From assembly GCF_943193085.1 (NCBI RefSeq), contig NZ_CALPCU010000012.1, positions 7,197-71,196 on the forward strand: a DNA stretch of 64,000 nucleotides, in the 5' to 3' direction. The translations under genes were made by a program, and so were the position numbers. The notes beneath the pieces are model-generated. The model was not told where the DNA came from, did no database searches, and saw nothing but the letters and a program-made list of their open reading frames with translations. Source of the DNA: Vermiculatibacterium agrestimuris. Its GTDB lineage: Bacteria; Bacillota; Clostridia; Oscillospirales; Oscillospiraceae. Below are positions 33,252 to 41,857 of this stretch, piece by piece. Each line of letters starts with the position of its first letter. Positions within the stretch are counted from its first letter, which is position 1.

Positions 33252-35088
33252 GGCCCACCACCTCCTTCACCTGCCGGGCAATGCTCTCGCCGTCCAGTCG
33301 ATTCATCCGCCGCAGCTGCTCTGCCGTGCCCTGGGGCGGGACACGGCTGCCCAGATTCCGCAAAGCAATATACCGTGTCTGTACGCCGCCCAGGGCCAGC
33401 TCAGCGGCTACCCTACGGCCCACACAGTTTTGATCCATGACTTCCTCATAAAACCAGAGGGCCTTGGTCTTTTCCACCGAGTCCATAAAAAGCTCCCCCG
33501 CCGGGGTGGGCGTAATGATATTCAGCTTGACCACTTCCGCCGAGATGTGGTCTTGCTCCAGAAGCCTTGCCGCCTCCAGCAGGGCGCCCACCTGGGTGCC
33601 GTAGCCCGCCAGGGTCACGTCGGCGCCAGGGCGGAGGAGCGTGACGCTCTGCCCGTCCCACGGCTCCCGGTAGGCCCCCTCTCCCCCTCTGGGGTAGCGG
33701 ACGGCCACAGGGCCCTTCGCCTCCCGGATGGCATAGCGGAGCATGGAGGCAAGCTCGGCGTAGTTGGCGGGAGCCAGCACCGTCATGCCGGGAACGGTGT
33801 CCAAAAACCCCACGTCGAAAACGCCGTGATGGGTCTCCCCGTCCTCCCCCACCAGGCCCGAGCGATCCACGCAGAAGACCACATGGAGATTTTGCAGGGC
33901 CACGTCATGGAGGAGCATGTCATAGGCGCGCTGGAGGAAGGTGGAGTAGACGGCAAAGACGGGGATCATCCCCTGCTTGGCCATGCCGGCGCACATGGTG
34001 ACGGCGTGGCCCTCGGCGATGCCCACATCAAAAAAGCGCTGGGGAAACCGCTGGGCAAAGCCGTCCAGGCCGGTTCCCGGCTGCATGGCGGCGGTAACGG
34101 CGCAGATGCGCCCGTCCTTCGACCCCAGTGCGCACAGGCTCTCCCCGAACACGTCGGAAAAGCACCGCCTGGGCTGGGAGAGGCCCTTCCCGGTGACGGG
34201 GTCGAAGGGACCGATGCCATGGAAGCGGTCGGGCTCCGCCTCGGCGGGGAGGTAGCCCTTGCCCTTCACCGTACGCACATGGAGAAGCACCGGCCCCTCC
34301 AGGTCTTTGGCGTATTTCAAAAGCCGGGTCAGACCCTTCACATCGTGGCCGTCCACCGGCCCCAGGTAGGTAAAGCCCATATCCTCGAAGAGGGAGCAGG
34401 GCAAAAGAGTCTCCTTCACGGCGGTCTTGATCTTATGGGTCACCTTGTAGACGTGACGGCCCAGGGAGAAGGCCCCCATCACCTTTCGGTAGCCCTTCTT
34501 GAAGCTCAGATACTGGGGCTTGAGCCGCTGCCGGGCCAGATGCTCCGCCACGCCTCCCACACTGCGGGTGATGGACATGCCGTTGTCGTTGAGGATGACC
34601 AGCAGCGGCTCCCCGCTGTCGCCGGCGTCGGACAGCCCCTCATAGGCAAGGCCCCCGGAGAGGGCGCCGTCCCCCAAAAGGGCCACCACATGGTAGTCCT
34701 TTTTCTGCAGGGTGCGGGCACGGGCCATGCCCACCGCCACGGACACCGCCGTGGAGGCATGGCCCACGGAGAAGGCGTCGCAGACGCTCTCCCCCGGTTT
34801 GGGAAAGCCGCTGACGCCCCCAAAGGAGCGCAGCGTGTCCATCAGGCCGTCCCGGCCGGTGAGTATTTTATGACAGTAGCACTGGTGGCCCACGTCAAAA
34901 ACGATCCGGTCGCGCTCCGGGGCAAAGACCCGGTGAAGGGCCACGGTGAGCTCCACCGCCCCCAGGTTGGAGGCCAAATGGCCTCCCGACCGGGAGACCA
35001 CCTCCACCAGGCGCTGACGCAGCGCGGCGCAGAGGCTTTCCGCCTCCGCGTCGGTGATAAGATGCAGATTGTTGGGGATATCCAGCAA
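33220..35088 (-). CDS. dxs: 1-deoxy-D-xylulose-5-phosphate synthase
   Basis: The 622-residue thiamine-diphosphate enzyme makes DXP from pyruvate and glyceraldehyde-3-phosphate, the first step of the MEP isoprenoid pathway. It shows the SGGHLASNLGAVELTVALH start, the thiamine-binding GDGALSGGLAYEGL region and the C-terminal transketolase domain (VGIAEGHAVTMCAGMA). It starts at TTG 35088 because LLDIPNNLHLI is the conserved N-terminus. It is grouped with ispA, a later enzyme of the same pathway. Confidence 0.96.
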   Translation of the reverse strand: MLDIPNNLHLITDAEAESLCAALRQRLVEVVSRSGGHLASNLGAVELTVALHRVFAPERDRIVFDVGHQCYCHKILTGRDGLMDTLRSFGGVSGFPKPGESVCDAFSVGHASTAVSVAVGMARARTLQKKDYHVVALLGDGALSGGLAYEGLSDAGDSGEPLLVILNDNGMSITRSVGGVAEHLARQRLKPQYLSFKKGYRKVMGAFSLGRHVYKVTHKIKTAVKETLLPCSLFEDMGFTYLGPVDGHDVKGLTRLLKYAKDLEGPVLLHVRTVKGKGYLPAEAEPDRFHGIGPFDPVTGKGLSQPRRCFSDVFGESLCALGSKDGRICAVTAAMQPGTGLDGFAQRFPQRFFDVGIAEGHAVTMCAGMAKQGMIPVFAVYSTFLQRAYDMLLHDVALQNLHVVFCVDRSGLVGEDGETHHGVFDVGFLDTVPGMTVLAPANYAELASMLRYAIREAKGPVAVRYPRGGEGAYREPWDGQSVTLLRPGADVTLAGYGTQVGALLEAARLLEQDHISAEVVKLNIITPTPAGELFMDSVEKTKALWFYEEVMDQNCVGRRVAAELALGGVQTRYIALRNLGSRVPPQGTAEQLRRMNRLDGESIARQVKEVVGRETAAGRASG

Positions 35089-35122
35089 GGCCCTTGCCCT
35101 CTTTCGTGGTAAGTTCAGTCTA

Positions 35123-35593
35123 TCAATGGGTGAAGAACCAGGCCCCGCCCCAGCCCATGGCGATCCCCAGCACGGCGCCCATGAAGACCTGGAGCGGTGT
35201 ATGGCCCACCAGCTCCTTCAGCGCCCGGTCAAACAGCTCCTCCGGCTTCATCTGGGCCCAGTGCTCCATCATGTAGTTGAGGATTCGGGCCTGCTTGCCC
35301 GTCTCCTGCCGGACGTTGAAGGCGTCGTACATCACCACGATGGCCAAAAGGGCAGCCAGGGCGAACAGGGGCGAGGTGTAGCCGTAGAGGTAGGCCACCG
35401 AGGAAGCGCAGGCGCAGACGGTGGCGGAGTGAGAGGAGGGCATCCCGCCGCTGGAGAGGATATGCCTCCAATCCCACCGCCGCTCGGTGATGAGCACCAC
35501 AAAGAGCTTCAGAACCTGGGCGGCGGCCCAGGCAAAAATGGAGAGGTTTAGAATGAGATTTCCGGTAAAAAAGCTCACCGCGTTTTTGTCCAT
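35123..35593 (-). CDS. Divergent PAP2 family membrane protein (YuiD/DUF212)
   Basis: The 156-residue protein has four hydrophobic segments and the acid-phosphatase-like SSGGMPSSHSATVCA motif. YuiD-like proteins are of unknown substrate; placement between dxs and ispA hints at polyprenyl-phosphate metabolism, by context only. ATG 35593 follows GGGAG. Confidence 0.88.
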   Translation of the reverse strand: MDKNAVSFFTGNLILNLSIFAWAAAQVLKLFVVLITERRWDWRHILSSGGMPSSHSATVCACASSVAYLYGYTSPLFALAALLAIVVMYDAFNVRQETGKQARILNYMMEHWAQMKPEELFDRALKELVGHTPLQVFMGAVLGIAMGWGGAWFFTH

Positions 35594-35597
35594 CGGC

Positions 35598-36491
35598 TCA
35601 TTTCTCCCTTCTTCCCAATTCATCCGCCAGATCCCGCAGGAACTGCTCCCCGCCGCCGGGCCAACGGGCCTGGGTCAGGGCGGCCTTGGCCTGCTGGGTA
35701 TAGCGCTCCACCGCCTGGCGGCACTTCTCCTCCCCGGCCAGGGTCACATAGGTGGTCTTGCCGTTGTCGGCGTCGGAGCCGATGGGCTTACCCAGGGTCT
35801 CCGGCGTGGAGGTCACGTCCAGAAGGTCGTCCTGGATCTGGAAGGCAAGGCCCAGGCTGGCGGCATAGCCCATTGCGGCGTCCACACAGCGAGAGTCTGT
35901 CTCCCTCTGTCCCGTCGCGGCGATCACGCCCATGAGGCAGGCCGCCCGCAGCAGGTCGCCGGTCTTCTTATCGTCGATCTGCACCAGCTTTTCGATGTCG
36001 TCGTGGCCCTCCTTGCCCAGGGTGTCCCAATACTGGCCCAGGCACATGCCCCTTTCCCCCGCCGCCTCCGCCAAGATGCGGGCGGCCTGGGCGGGCGCGT
36101 CGCTCCTCACCCAGGGGCCGGGGGCCATAAGGGCGGTGTGAAAGGCCGCGGCCTGGAGGGCGTCCCCCGCCAGCACCGCCGCCGTCTCGCCGTAGACCTT
36201 GTGGCAGGTGGGCTTGCCCCGGCGCAGATCGTCGTTGTCCATACAGGGCAGATCGTCATGGATCAGGGAGTAGGTGTGGAGCATCTCCACGGCGCAGGCA
36301 AAGTCCAGGGCCAGTGCCGGGTCGCCTCCGGCGGCCTCGCAGAAGGCCAGGACGAGGACGGGCCGGATGCGTTTGCCCCCGGCCAGAAGACTGTAGCGCA
36401 TGACCTCCTCCAGTCCCTTGCCGGTAAAGAATTGGACGAGGCGGGTCTCCACCATGGTCTTATAGCGGTCATACTTCTCCTGATAGGTCAT
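35598..36491 (-). CDS. ispA: Polyprenyl (farnesyl/geranyl) diphosphate synthase
   Basis: The 297-residue enzyme has both aspartate-rich motifs, HDDLPCMDNDDLRRG and QIQDDLLDV, and LLAGGKRIRPVL near the start. It condenses isopentenyl diphosphate units to about C15. Start 36491 overlaps the xseB stop by 4 bp; GGAGG precedes it inside xseB. Confidence 0.95.
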   Translation of the reverse strand: MTYQEKYDRYKTMVETRLVQFFTGKGLEEVMRYSLLAGGKRIRPVLVLAFCEAAGGDPALALDFACAVEMLHTYSLIHDDLPCMDNDDLRRGKPTCHKVYGETAAVLAGDALQAAAFHTALMAPGPWVRSDAPAQAARILAEAAGERGMCLGQYWDTLGKEGHDDIEKLVQIDDKKTGDLLRAACLMGVIAATGQRETDSRCVDAAMGYAASLGLAFQIQDDLLDVTSTPETLGKPIGSDADNGKTTYVTLAGEEKCRQAVERYTQQAKAALTQARWPGGGEQFLRDLADELGRREK

Positions 36492-36721
36492 TCCATTTCC
36501 TCCATGGGGGCTTTGACAACAGCCCCATCCGCACCGGCGAGGAGCTTGGAGACCTTCTGTTCGGCCTTGTCCAGGGCGGAGGAGCACTGTTTCATCAGGG
36601 CGGCTCCCTCCTCAAAGAGGGAAAGGGCCTCCTCCAGGGGAGCGTCCCCCCGCTCCAGGGCGGTGACGATCTCCTCCAAACGGGCCATAGCCTGTTCAAA
36701 ATCCAGCTTTTTCGCGCTCAT
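36488..36721 (-). CDS. xseB: Exodeoxyribonuclease VII small subunit
   Basis: The 77-residue helical protein carries the FEQAMARLEEIVTALERGD and LEEALSLFEEGAALMKQC signature. ATG 36721 has AAAGGAG seven bases upstream. It pairs with xseA, 29 bp upstream. Confidence 0.95.
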   Translation of the reverse strand: MSAKKLDFEQAMARLEEIVTALERGDAPLEEALSLFEEGAALMKQCSSALDKAEQKVSKLLAGADGAVVKAPMEEME

Positions 36722-36750
36722 TTGGGTCACTCCTTTATGGGCTCGGGCCC

Positions 36751-37938
36751 TTATTTCACTTCGCAGACGATGCTCCCGTCGGCAACACGGAGCTCCAGCT
36801 CCTCCCCCGGGGACACATCCTTCACCGACTTCACAAGGCCCCCGGGCCCCTTGGCGATGGAATAGCCCCGGCCCAGCACCTTCAGTGGACTCAGCGCGTC
36901 CAGAGAGGCGGCCAGCCGGCCGAAGCGCTCCTTGTCCCGGGCCATGGAAAGGCTCAGGCCATGGCCCAGCCTGTCCCGCTGGCGGTCAAGGAGCTGGCGG
37001 CGGTCGTCCACCCAGGACATGGGATCGTGAAGCATCCGGCTCCGCCCCGCCTGTTCCAGGGCGGCTCTTGCCTCGGCGACGCGGCGCTCCATGGCCTTCG
37101 CCATGCGCCGGTTCAAATGCGCAAGCAGCGCATACTGCTCATTCTGATCGGGCACCGCCAGCTCGGCGGCGTTAGAGGGGGTGGCCGAGCGCAGGTCGGC
37201 GACATAGTCGGCGATGGTCACATCGGGTTCATGCCCCACCGCGGAGATCACGGGGATCTTCGAGGCGTAGATGGCCCTCGCCACCCCCTCGTCGTTGAAG
37301 CACCACAAGTCCTCCATGGAGCCACCGCCCCGGCCGGTGATGATAAGGTCGGCAAGGCTCTGGGCGTTGACCCAGGAGATGGCCCCGGCGATCTCAGCCG
37401 GGGCCTCCGCCCCCTGGACACGGCAGGGCACCACAAAGACCTCCGCCATGGGCCAGCGCGTCCCCAGGATGCGCAGCATATCCCGCACCGCCGCCCCCGC
37501 GGGGGAGGTGACCAGGGCGATGCGTTTGGGGAACCGGGGAATGGGCTTTTTATGCGCCTGGTCAAACAGGCCCTGGGCGGCCAGCTTGGCCTTGAGCTGC
37601 TCGAAGGCGGCGTGGAGGTCGCCCACCCCGTCGGCGGTGAGGGCGGAGACATAGAGCTGGTACTTGCCGTCTCTGGGGTAGACCGTCACATAGCCGAAGG
37701 CGACGACCTTCATGCCGTTCTGGGGCCGGAAGCGCAAAGAGGCCGCCTCCCTGCGGAACATGACGCAGGAGAGGGCCCCCGTCTCGTCCTTCAGGGAAAA
37801 GTAGTGGTGGCCCGAGGGATAGAGCTTATAGTTGGACACCTCTCCCCGGATACAAAGCCCGGAGAGGGCGGCATCGGAGTCCAAAAGGCTCTTAATATGA
37901 TGGTTGACCTGGGAGACCGAATAGACGGGATATTCCAT
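36751..37938 (-). CDS. xseA: Exodeoxyribonuclease VII large subunit
   Basis: The 395-residue subunit has an N-terminal OB fold (YPVYSVSQVNHHIKSLLDSD, GEVSNYKLYPSGHHYFSLKD), a catalytic domain (VTSPAGAAVRDML, GRGGGSMEDLWCFNDE, SAVGHEPDVTIADYVAD) and a long helical region. It degrades single-stranded DNA ends. ATG 37938 follows AGAGGAGG. Confidence 0.96.
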   Translation of the reverse strand: MEYPVYSVSQVNHHIKSLLDSDAALSGLCIRGEVSNYKLYPSGHHYFSLKDETGALSCVMFRREAASLRFRPQNGMKVVAFGYVTVYPRDGKYQLYVSALTADGVGDLHAAFEQLKAKLAAQGLFDQAHKKPIPRFPKRIALVTSPAGAAVRDMLRILGTRWPMAEVFVVPCRVQGAEAPAEIAGAISWVNAQSLADLIITGRGGGSMEDLWCFNDEGVARAIYASKIPVISAVGHEPDVTIADYVADLRSATPSNAAELAVPDQNEQYALLAHLNRRMAKAMERRVAEARAALEQAGRSRMLHDPMSWVDDRRQLLDRQRDRLGHGLSLSMARDKERFGRLAASLDALSPLKVLGRGYSIAKGPGGLVKSVKDVSPGEELELRVADGSIVCEVK

Positions 37939-37962
37939 AAAAGGGCCTCCTCTCATTTCAAA

Positions 37963-38886
37963 TCAGAGCAGCCGATGGGCCAGGATGGCCACGCCCATGG
38001 CGTTGTCGGTGGAATACTGGCTTTGGGCAAAGATGGCCTGGCAAAACTCGGTGAGAATATAGCGCAGACGGCTGTTGGAGGCCACCCCTCCGGAGCAGAG
38101 CAGCGGCAGGCCGGGGTATCGGTCTTGGGCCGCCACCGTGGCCCGGCGCACGATCTGGGCCACCGTGTCCAGGGTGAAGGCGGCGATCCGCTCCGGCGGT
38201 TCCCCCTTTGCGTGAAGCTCCTTCGCCTTGTTCTCCATGCCGGACAGGGAGAATTCCAGGCCGGCGAGCTTCACTGGGAAGGGCTTGGGCCTGTCCTGAC
38301 AGCTTTGGGACAGCTCGTCCAGGCCCTTTCCCGCCGGAAAGGGGATACCCAGCAGCACCCCGGTGCGGTCGATGAGCTGACCGGCAGAGATGTCGGCGGT
38401 GCCGCCGATGCGCCGCGCTTTCACATTGCGCCCCTCCGGCTCCACGTAGAGCAGCTCGGTGGTGCCCCCGGACAGGTGCCAGGCCAGGAAGGGCGCGTCC
38501 AGAAGTTCCATGCGCCCCGCCGACCAGGCCGCGGCGGCCAGGTGTCCCTGCTGGTGGGACACGGCGAAGAAGGGCACGTCCAGCACCGCGGCCAGGCTGC
38601 GCCCCAAGCTCTCCCCCGCCAAAAAGCAGGGCATATAGGAGCCCTCCACCGCCCTGGGACGGGTGGAGGCGGCCACGGCGGCGAGCTTCTCCAGCCCTCC
38701 CTGCTCCCGGAGCTGGGCGATGCGTGCGGGCAGAGCCTTCACATGCTGGAAAAGGGCCTCCGACTGGCGAAGGCCCAACCCCCCGGCGTTTACCTCCAAC
38801 AGCTTGCCGGCGTTACCGCCGGCCCGGCCGTCAAAGAAGGCCGCCGAGGTCGTGTAGTTGCTGGTGTCCAGTCCCAGGGTGGTCAT
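37963..38886 (-). CDS. TsaD/Kae1-fold paralogue
   Basis: The 307-residue protein is in the TsaD/Kae1 ASKHA fold. It opens TTLGLDTSNYTTSAAFFDG, has the metal-type HQQGHLAAA motif, a LAWHLSGGTTELL phosphate loop and SGGVASNSRLR near the end. Bona fide TsaD makes the t6A tRNA modification and is about 330-340 residues with the same HxxxH, so this shorter, diverged form is probably a second paralogue found in some Clostridia. It overlaps nusB by 4 bp. Exact role unknown. Confidence 0.8.
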   Translation of the reverse strand: MTTLGLDTSNYTTSAAFFDGRAGGNAGKLLEVNAGGLGLRQSEALFQHVKALPARIAQLREQGGLEKLAAVAASTRPRAVEGSYMPCFLAGESLGRSLAAVLDVPFFAVSHQQGHLAAAAWSAGRMELLDAPFLAWHLSGGTTELLYVEPEGRNVKARRIGGTADISAGQLIDRTGVLLGIPFPAGKGLDELSQSCQDRPKPFPVKLAGLEFSLSGMENKAKELHAKGEPPERIAAFTLDTVAQIVRRATVAAQDRYPGLPLLCSGGVASNSRLRYILTEFCQAIFAQSQYSTDNAMGVAILAHRLL

Positions 38887-39350
38887 TCCGCCCCAGTCCC
38901 TTCCCCCGCAGTCCTCTCCCGGACGAAGGAGCCCAGGATGCCGTTGACGAAGGCGGCCAGCTCCGGCTCCTCATAACGTTTGGTCAGCTCCACCGCCTCA
39001 TTGATGGCCGCGGCGTTGGGCACGCTGGACATATACAGGATCTCGTACATACACACCCGGAGGATGGCCACCACCACCCGGGGGATGCGGGAAAAATTCC
39101 AGCCGATGGCGTACTTGGAGATATATTCGTCCAGCTCTCCGCCGCGGCCATAGACCCCGCGCGTCAACTCCGATATGTACGCCTTCTGCTCCACATTGGG
39201 AAACTCCGCGTATAGCGGTTCCTCCTGGCCCAGCAGCTCAAAGGCGGGCCGGGTCAGGGCGGCGGCGAGCAGCTCGTCGGCGGTCATATGGGAAAAGCCC
39301 AGCTCGAACACGAAGTGGACGGCGATCTCACGGGCACTGCTTCTTGTCAT
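38883..39350 (-). CDS. nusB: Transcription antitermination factor NusB
   Basis: The 155-residue helical protein has SSAREIAVHFVFELGFSHMT and a C-terminal INEAVELTKRYEEPELAAFVNGILGS. It joins NusE on boxA RNA for rRNA antitermination. ATG 39350 follows GGGAGG. Element 3 separates it from asp23, its usual neighbour. Confidence 0.94.
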   Translation of the reverse strand: MTRSSAREIAVHFVFELGFSHMTADELLAAALTRPAFELLGQEEPLYAEFPNVEQKAYISELTRGVYGRGGELDEYISKYAIGWNFSRIPRVVVAILRVCMYEILYMSSVPNAAAINEAVELTKRYEEPELAAFVNGILGSFVRERTAGEGTGAE

Positions 39351-39409
39351 AGGGATCCCTCCCGAGGGCATTTTTGGTCATTTTCCTATATCCGTAGTAT
39401 ACATCATAA

Positions 39410-39446
39410 TATGCAAAAAATAAACCCCCAAAATGGGGTTTTGGGG
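39410..39446 (-). terminator. Terminator upstream of nusB
   Basis: CCCCAAAA/TTTTGGGG forms a stem followed on the minus strand by TTTATTTTTT. It would end transcripts arriving from element 3. The 60 bp to nusB is AT-rich and likely holds its promoter (TATACT near 39397). Confidence 0.65.
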
Positions 39447-39506
39447 AAAGAAAGCCTTTGCCGCTGTTTCCTGTCCCCATATGTTGCTTTCACAGGGCCT
39501 TTAGGT

Positions 39507-39526
39507 CAGTTTACAAGGAACTACAC
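39507..39526 (+). repeat. Left inverted terminal repeat of element 3
   Basis: CAGTTTACAAGGAACTACAC matches the reverse complement of 47101-47120 at 19 of 20 positions. Confidence 0.85.
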
Positions 39527-39631
39527 GCAGACCGTGAAACGGGCTGCTGACAACAAACGGCGCTATGCTCCCGGCTGGGTGCATAGCACCTGTTTGTTGC
39601 GGGGGTTTCCAAAGGGGGCAGCGCCCCATTT

Positions 39632-39671
39632 GGCACACGACTTTGCGGAGCAAAGTGTAGTGTGTTATACG
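39632..39671 (+). other. MobV-type oriT
   Basis: The hairpin ACTTTGC-gga-GCAAAGT is followed directly by TAGTGTGTTA, which is exactly the nick consensus of MobV relaxases (TAGTGTG/TTA, as in pMV158). A stem 5' of the nick is the usual layout. The relaxase gene lies 4.6 kb away at 44321. Confidence 0.8.
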
Positions 39672-40249
39672 CTCTGTCGGCGTTGCCCTGAAAATACCGT
39701 TGCCGCCGGGGAGGGCAAGGGCATTTGACGCGGCAGGAAAGCAGGGCTTTGTTTGGGGCTGGTAAGCCGGAAACAAAGGGCTGATTTCAGCAGCAGACAG
39801 GGCGTATTATGAAAGCCCCCGTCCCTCGTCCTCCGCCCCCGGCCTATGGGACAAAAAGTCCCAAAGCTCTGGACACCGTGACCAGATGTGTGGCCACACT
39901 CCGGGAAAAGTAGCAGGACGGCAGGAAACCGTCAAGGCTGAAATGAATGGGCTGACGCCCGGCCTTGACCGTTCCCCGCCGCCCCGCTGGATGGGTGGAC
40001 AAGGTGGCCAATCCCTAAAAGTGTTTGGCCGCACTCGTTCATTTTGGGGCCTTTCTTCTCCCAAAATTGAAATGGGCGGGAAAGCCCTAAAATGGCTTTC
40101 CCGCCTTGATTACCCATTAGCAAAGACGGGCGAGACTGTCAACGGCGGCGCTGAAAGCGCCGTTCATCTTGACCGTTGACTGGCTCGCCTGGCTTTGCTA
40201 CTGCCCGTAAGAGATGGAAAAACAAGATGGAAAACAAGGTTAAAAATGG
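39672..40249. other. Non-coding left arm of element 3
   Basis: About 580 bp without a supported gene. Short hairpins such as GGCGGCG-ctgaaag-CGCCG near 40143 are present. Frames of 85-97 codons on both strands here lack convincing ribosome sites and protein-like composition, so none is called. Confidence 0.5.
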
Positions 40250-40279
40250 TTGACAAGTCTATCGGATGTGTGTTATACT
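40250..40279 (+). promoter_or_regulatory. Promoter of the efflux gene leader
   Basis: TTGACA (40250-40255) and TATACT (40274-40279) are 18 bp apart. The coding start is 276 bp further on, leaving a long leader. Confidence 0.75.
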
Positions 40280-40313
40280 GTGCGACAGTTTGAGATTGGA
40301 AGGAGGCTTACGT

Positions 40314-40334
40314 GTGTTAATTTGTGTACGCTAA
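40314..40334 (+). CDS. Leader peptide of the efflux gene (6 aa)
   Basis: AGGAGG at 40301-40306 is followed after seven bases by GTG-TTA-ATT-TGT-GTA-CGC-TAA (MLICVR). Such peptides precede macrolide resistance genes, where a drug-stalled ribosome prevents leader termination. This one is inferred from spacing and context. Confidence 0.5.
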   Translation: MLICVR

Positions 40335-40468
40335 TAAGCAATAAAAAGTAGAAGTACCTTTCCACATGATGGTGGGCTTTTTTTGCGTGCGTATGCAAAG
40401 GAACACGTAGGTTTGACACGAGCAGTCTTTGAACTGTATCGTGGTGTTTTTTCGTGCTTTGTTGTTAT

Positions 40469-40511
40469 GCAGGCGTCTGCCCTCTCTGTGGGACAACGCC
40501 TGCTTTTTATT
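40469..40511 (+). terminator. Attenuator terminator in the efflux gene leader
   Basis: GCAGGCGT and ACGCCTGC pair and are followed by TTTTTATT, 43 bp before the start codon and downstream of the promoter. A weaker hairpin with a run of seven T lies at about 40360-40384. Expression therefore needs read-through. Confidence 0.8.
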
Positions 40512-40554
40512 GCAGAAACAAAGGAACAATGCAATAAAAAAGGAGGTTCGCATT

Positions 40555-41775
40555 ATGACCCAAAACAACAATTCATGGAGAAAAACTTATTTTACACTTC
40601 TTGCCGGACAAGCAATATCCTTTATTAGCAGCGGTATTTTGCAAATGGCCATTATCTTTTATTTGGTTGCGAAAACTAATTCTGCAATCATATTGACGGC
40701 GGCAACACTGATTGGATTTTTGCCGCAAGCCTGTTTAGGCCCGTTTGCAGGTGCTTTTGTTGACCGGCACAGCCGTAAAAGCGTAATGATTGGTGCGGAT
40801 TTGATAATTGCCGCCGCTGGCGGTATTCTGGCGCTGGTGGCGTTTTACATGGAATTGCCCGTATGGTCTATTATGGTTGTCCTGTTAATCCGAAGTGCGG
40901 GAACTGCTTTTCATTCTCCAGCATTCAGCGCAGCAACACCTATGATTGTGCCAAAAGAGGAACTTACAAAATGCGCTGGTTACACGCAGACCATGCAAGC
41001 AGTAAGTGCGATTATCAGTCCAGCTGCCGCAGCGTTTTTATATGCTGTTTGGCCTCTTAATGCAATTATATTGTTAGATATTGTGGGTGCAATCCTTGCC
41101 TGTGTGACTGTTGCGATTTCGTCCATACCAACGCCTGAACTATGTCCAGAAACGAAAAGACAACAGTTTTTACAGGATATGAAAGAGGGGTATGTGGTAT
41201 TAAAGCAAAACAGGGGCCTCTTTGCTCTGCTCTGGATTGGTGTAATTTATATGTTCTTTTATATGCCAATCAGTACGCTTTTTCCTCTCATCTGTATGTC
41301 ATACTTCAAAGGAACACCGGCCCATGCCTCTGCCGCTGAAATTGCTTTTGCGGTTGGTATGCTGCTTGGCGGAGTCATTCTGAGCATTTGGGGCGGTTTT
41401 AAGAAACGGCGGTACACCATCGGTCTTTCCGTTCTCCTGATGGGCGTTAGCAATATGCTCTCCGGGCTTTTGCCGCCAGACGCATTTCTTGTCTTTGTTG
41501 TGTGCTGTACTGTTATGGGAATTTCCGCTCCATTTTACGGTGTGCAAAATGCGATTTTTCAAGAAACGGTCAAACCAGAATATCTGGGGAGAGTTTTTTC
41601 TCTACTGACAAGCGCCGCTTCCCTCGCCATGCCGTTTGGCCTTGTCATTTCCGGGCCTCTGGCGGAGCGGCTGGGAGTTGAGAAATGGTTTGTCATTTGC
41701 GGAATTGGCATTATCATCGTTGCGCTTGCCGTATTTTTACTACCCGGTTTGAGAGAGATTGACAATACGCAATAA
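40555..41775 (+). CDS. Mef-family MFS drug efflux pump
   Basis: The 406-residue protein has 12 predicted membrane segments. It resembles Mef(A) throughout: WRKTYFTLLAGQAISFISSG, FVDRHSRKSVMIGADLIIAAA, GTAFHSPAFSAATPMIVPKE and QETVKPEYLGRVFSL. Mef pumps export 14- and 15-membered macrolides, usually with an Msr(D) partner. No msr gene is present here, so spectrum and potency are uncertain. ATG 40555 follows AAGGAGG. It is the resistance cargo of element 3. Confidence 0.88.
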   Translation: MTQNNNSWRKTYFTLLAGQAISFISSGILQMAIIFYLVAKTNSAIILTAATLIGFLPQACLGPFAGAFVDRHSRKSVMIGADLIIAAAGGILALVAFYMELPVWSIMVVLLIRSAGTAFHSPAFSAATPMIVPKEELTKCAGYTQTMQAVSAIISPAAAAFLYAVWPLNAIILLDIVGAILACVTVAISSIPTPELCPETKRQQFLQDMKEGYVVLKQNRGLFALLWIGVIYMFFYMPISTLFPLICMSYFKGTPAHASAAEIAFAVGMLLGGVILSIWGGFKKRRYTIGLSVLLMGVSNMLSGLLPPDAFLVFVVCCTVMGISAPFYGVQNAIFQETVKPEYLGRVFSLLTSAASLAMPFGLVISGPLAERLGVEKWFVICGIGIIIVALAVFLLPGLREIDNTQ

Positions 41776-41803
41776 TCAACTGCACCTTTTTCTATTACTA
41801 AAC

Positions 41804-41857
41804 AAAATGCCTGGATGGTGGTTCTGAAAAACCAGAACCGCCGTTCAGGCATTTTTT
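41804..41857. terminator. Bidirectional terminator after the efflux gene
   Basis: AAAATGCCTG pairs with CAGGCATTTT around an inner GGTTCTG/CAGAACC stem. It serves the efflux gene and the convergent XRE gene. Confidence 0.88.

Noticed and set aside
33178..38976. Long plus-strand frames opposite dxs, ispA, xseA and the tsaD paralogue
   Set aside because: Same composition artefact; minus-strand genes here are complete, overlapping and of expected length.
39807..40179. Frames of 85-97 codons on both strands in the left arm of element 3
   Set aside because: No convincing ribosome sites, Pro/Arg-rich translation and no family pattern; region is better read as non-coding.
40268..40280. Second GTGTGTTATAC match that resembles the MobV nick site
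   Set aside because: It lacks the TAG before TGTG and the adjacent stem, and it coincides with the -10 box of a good promoter.
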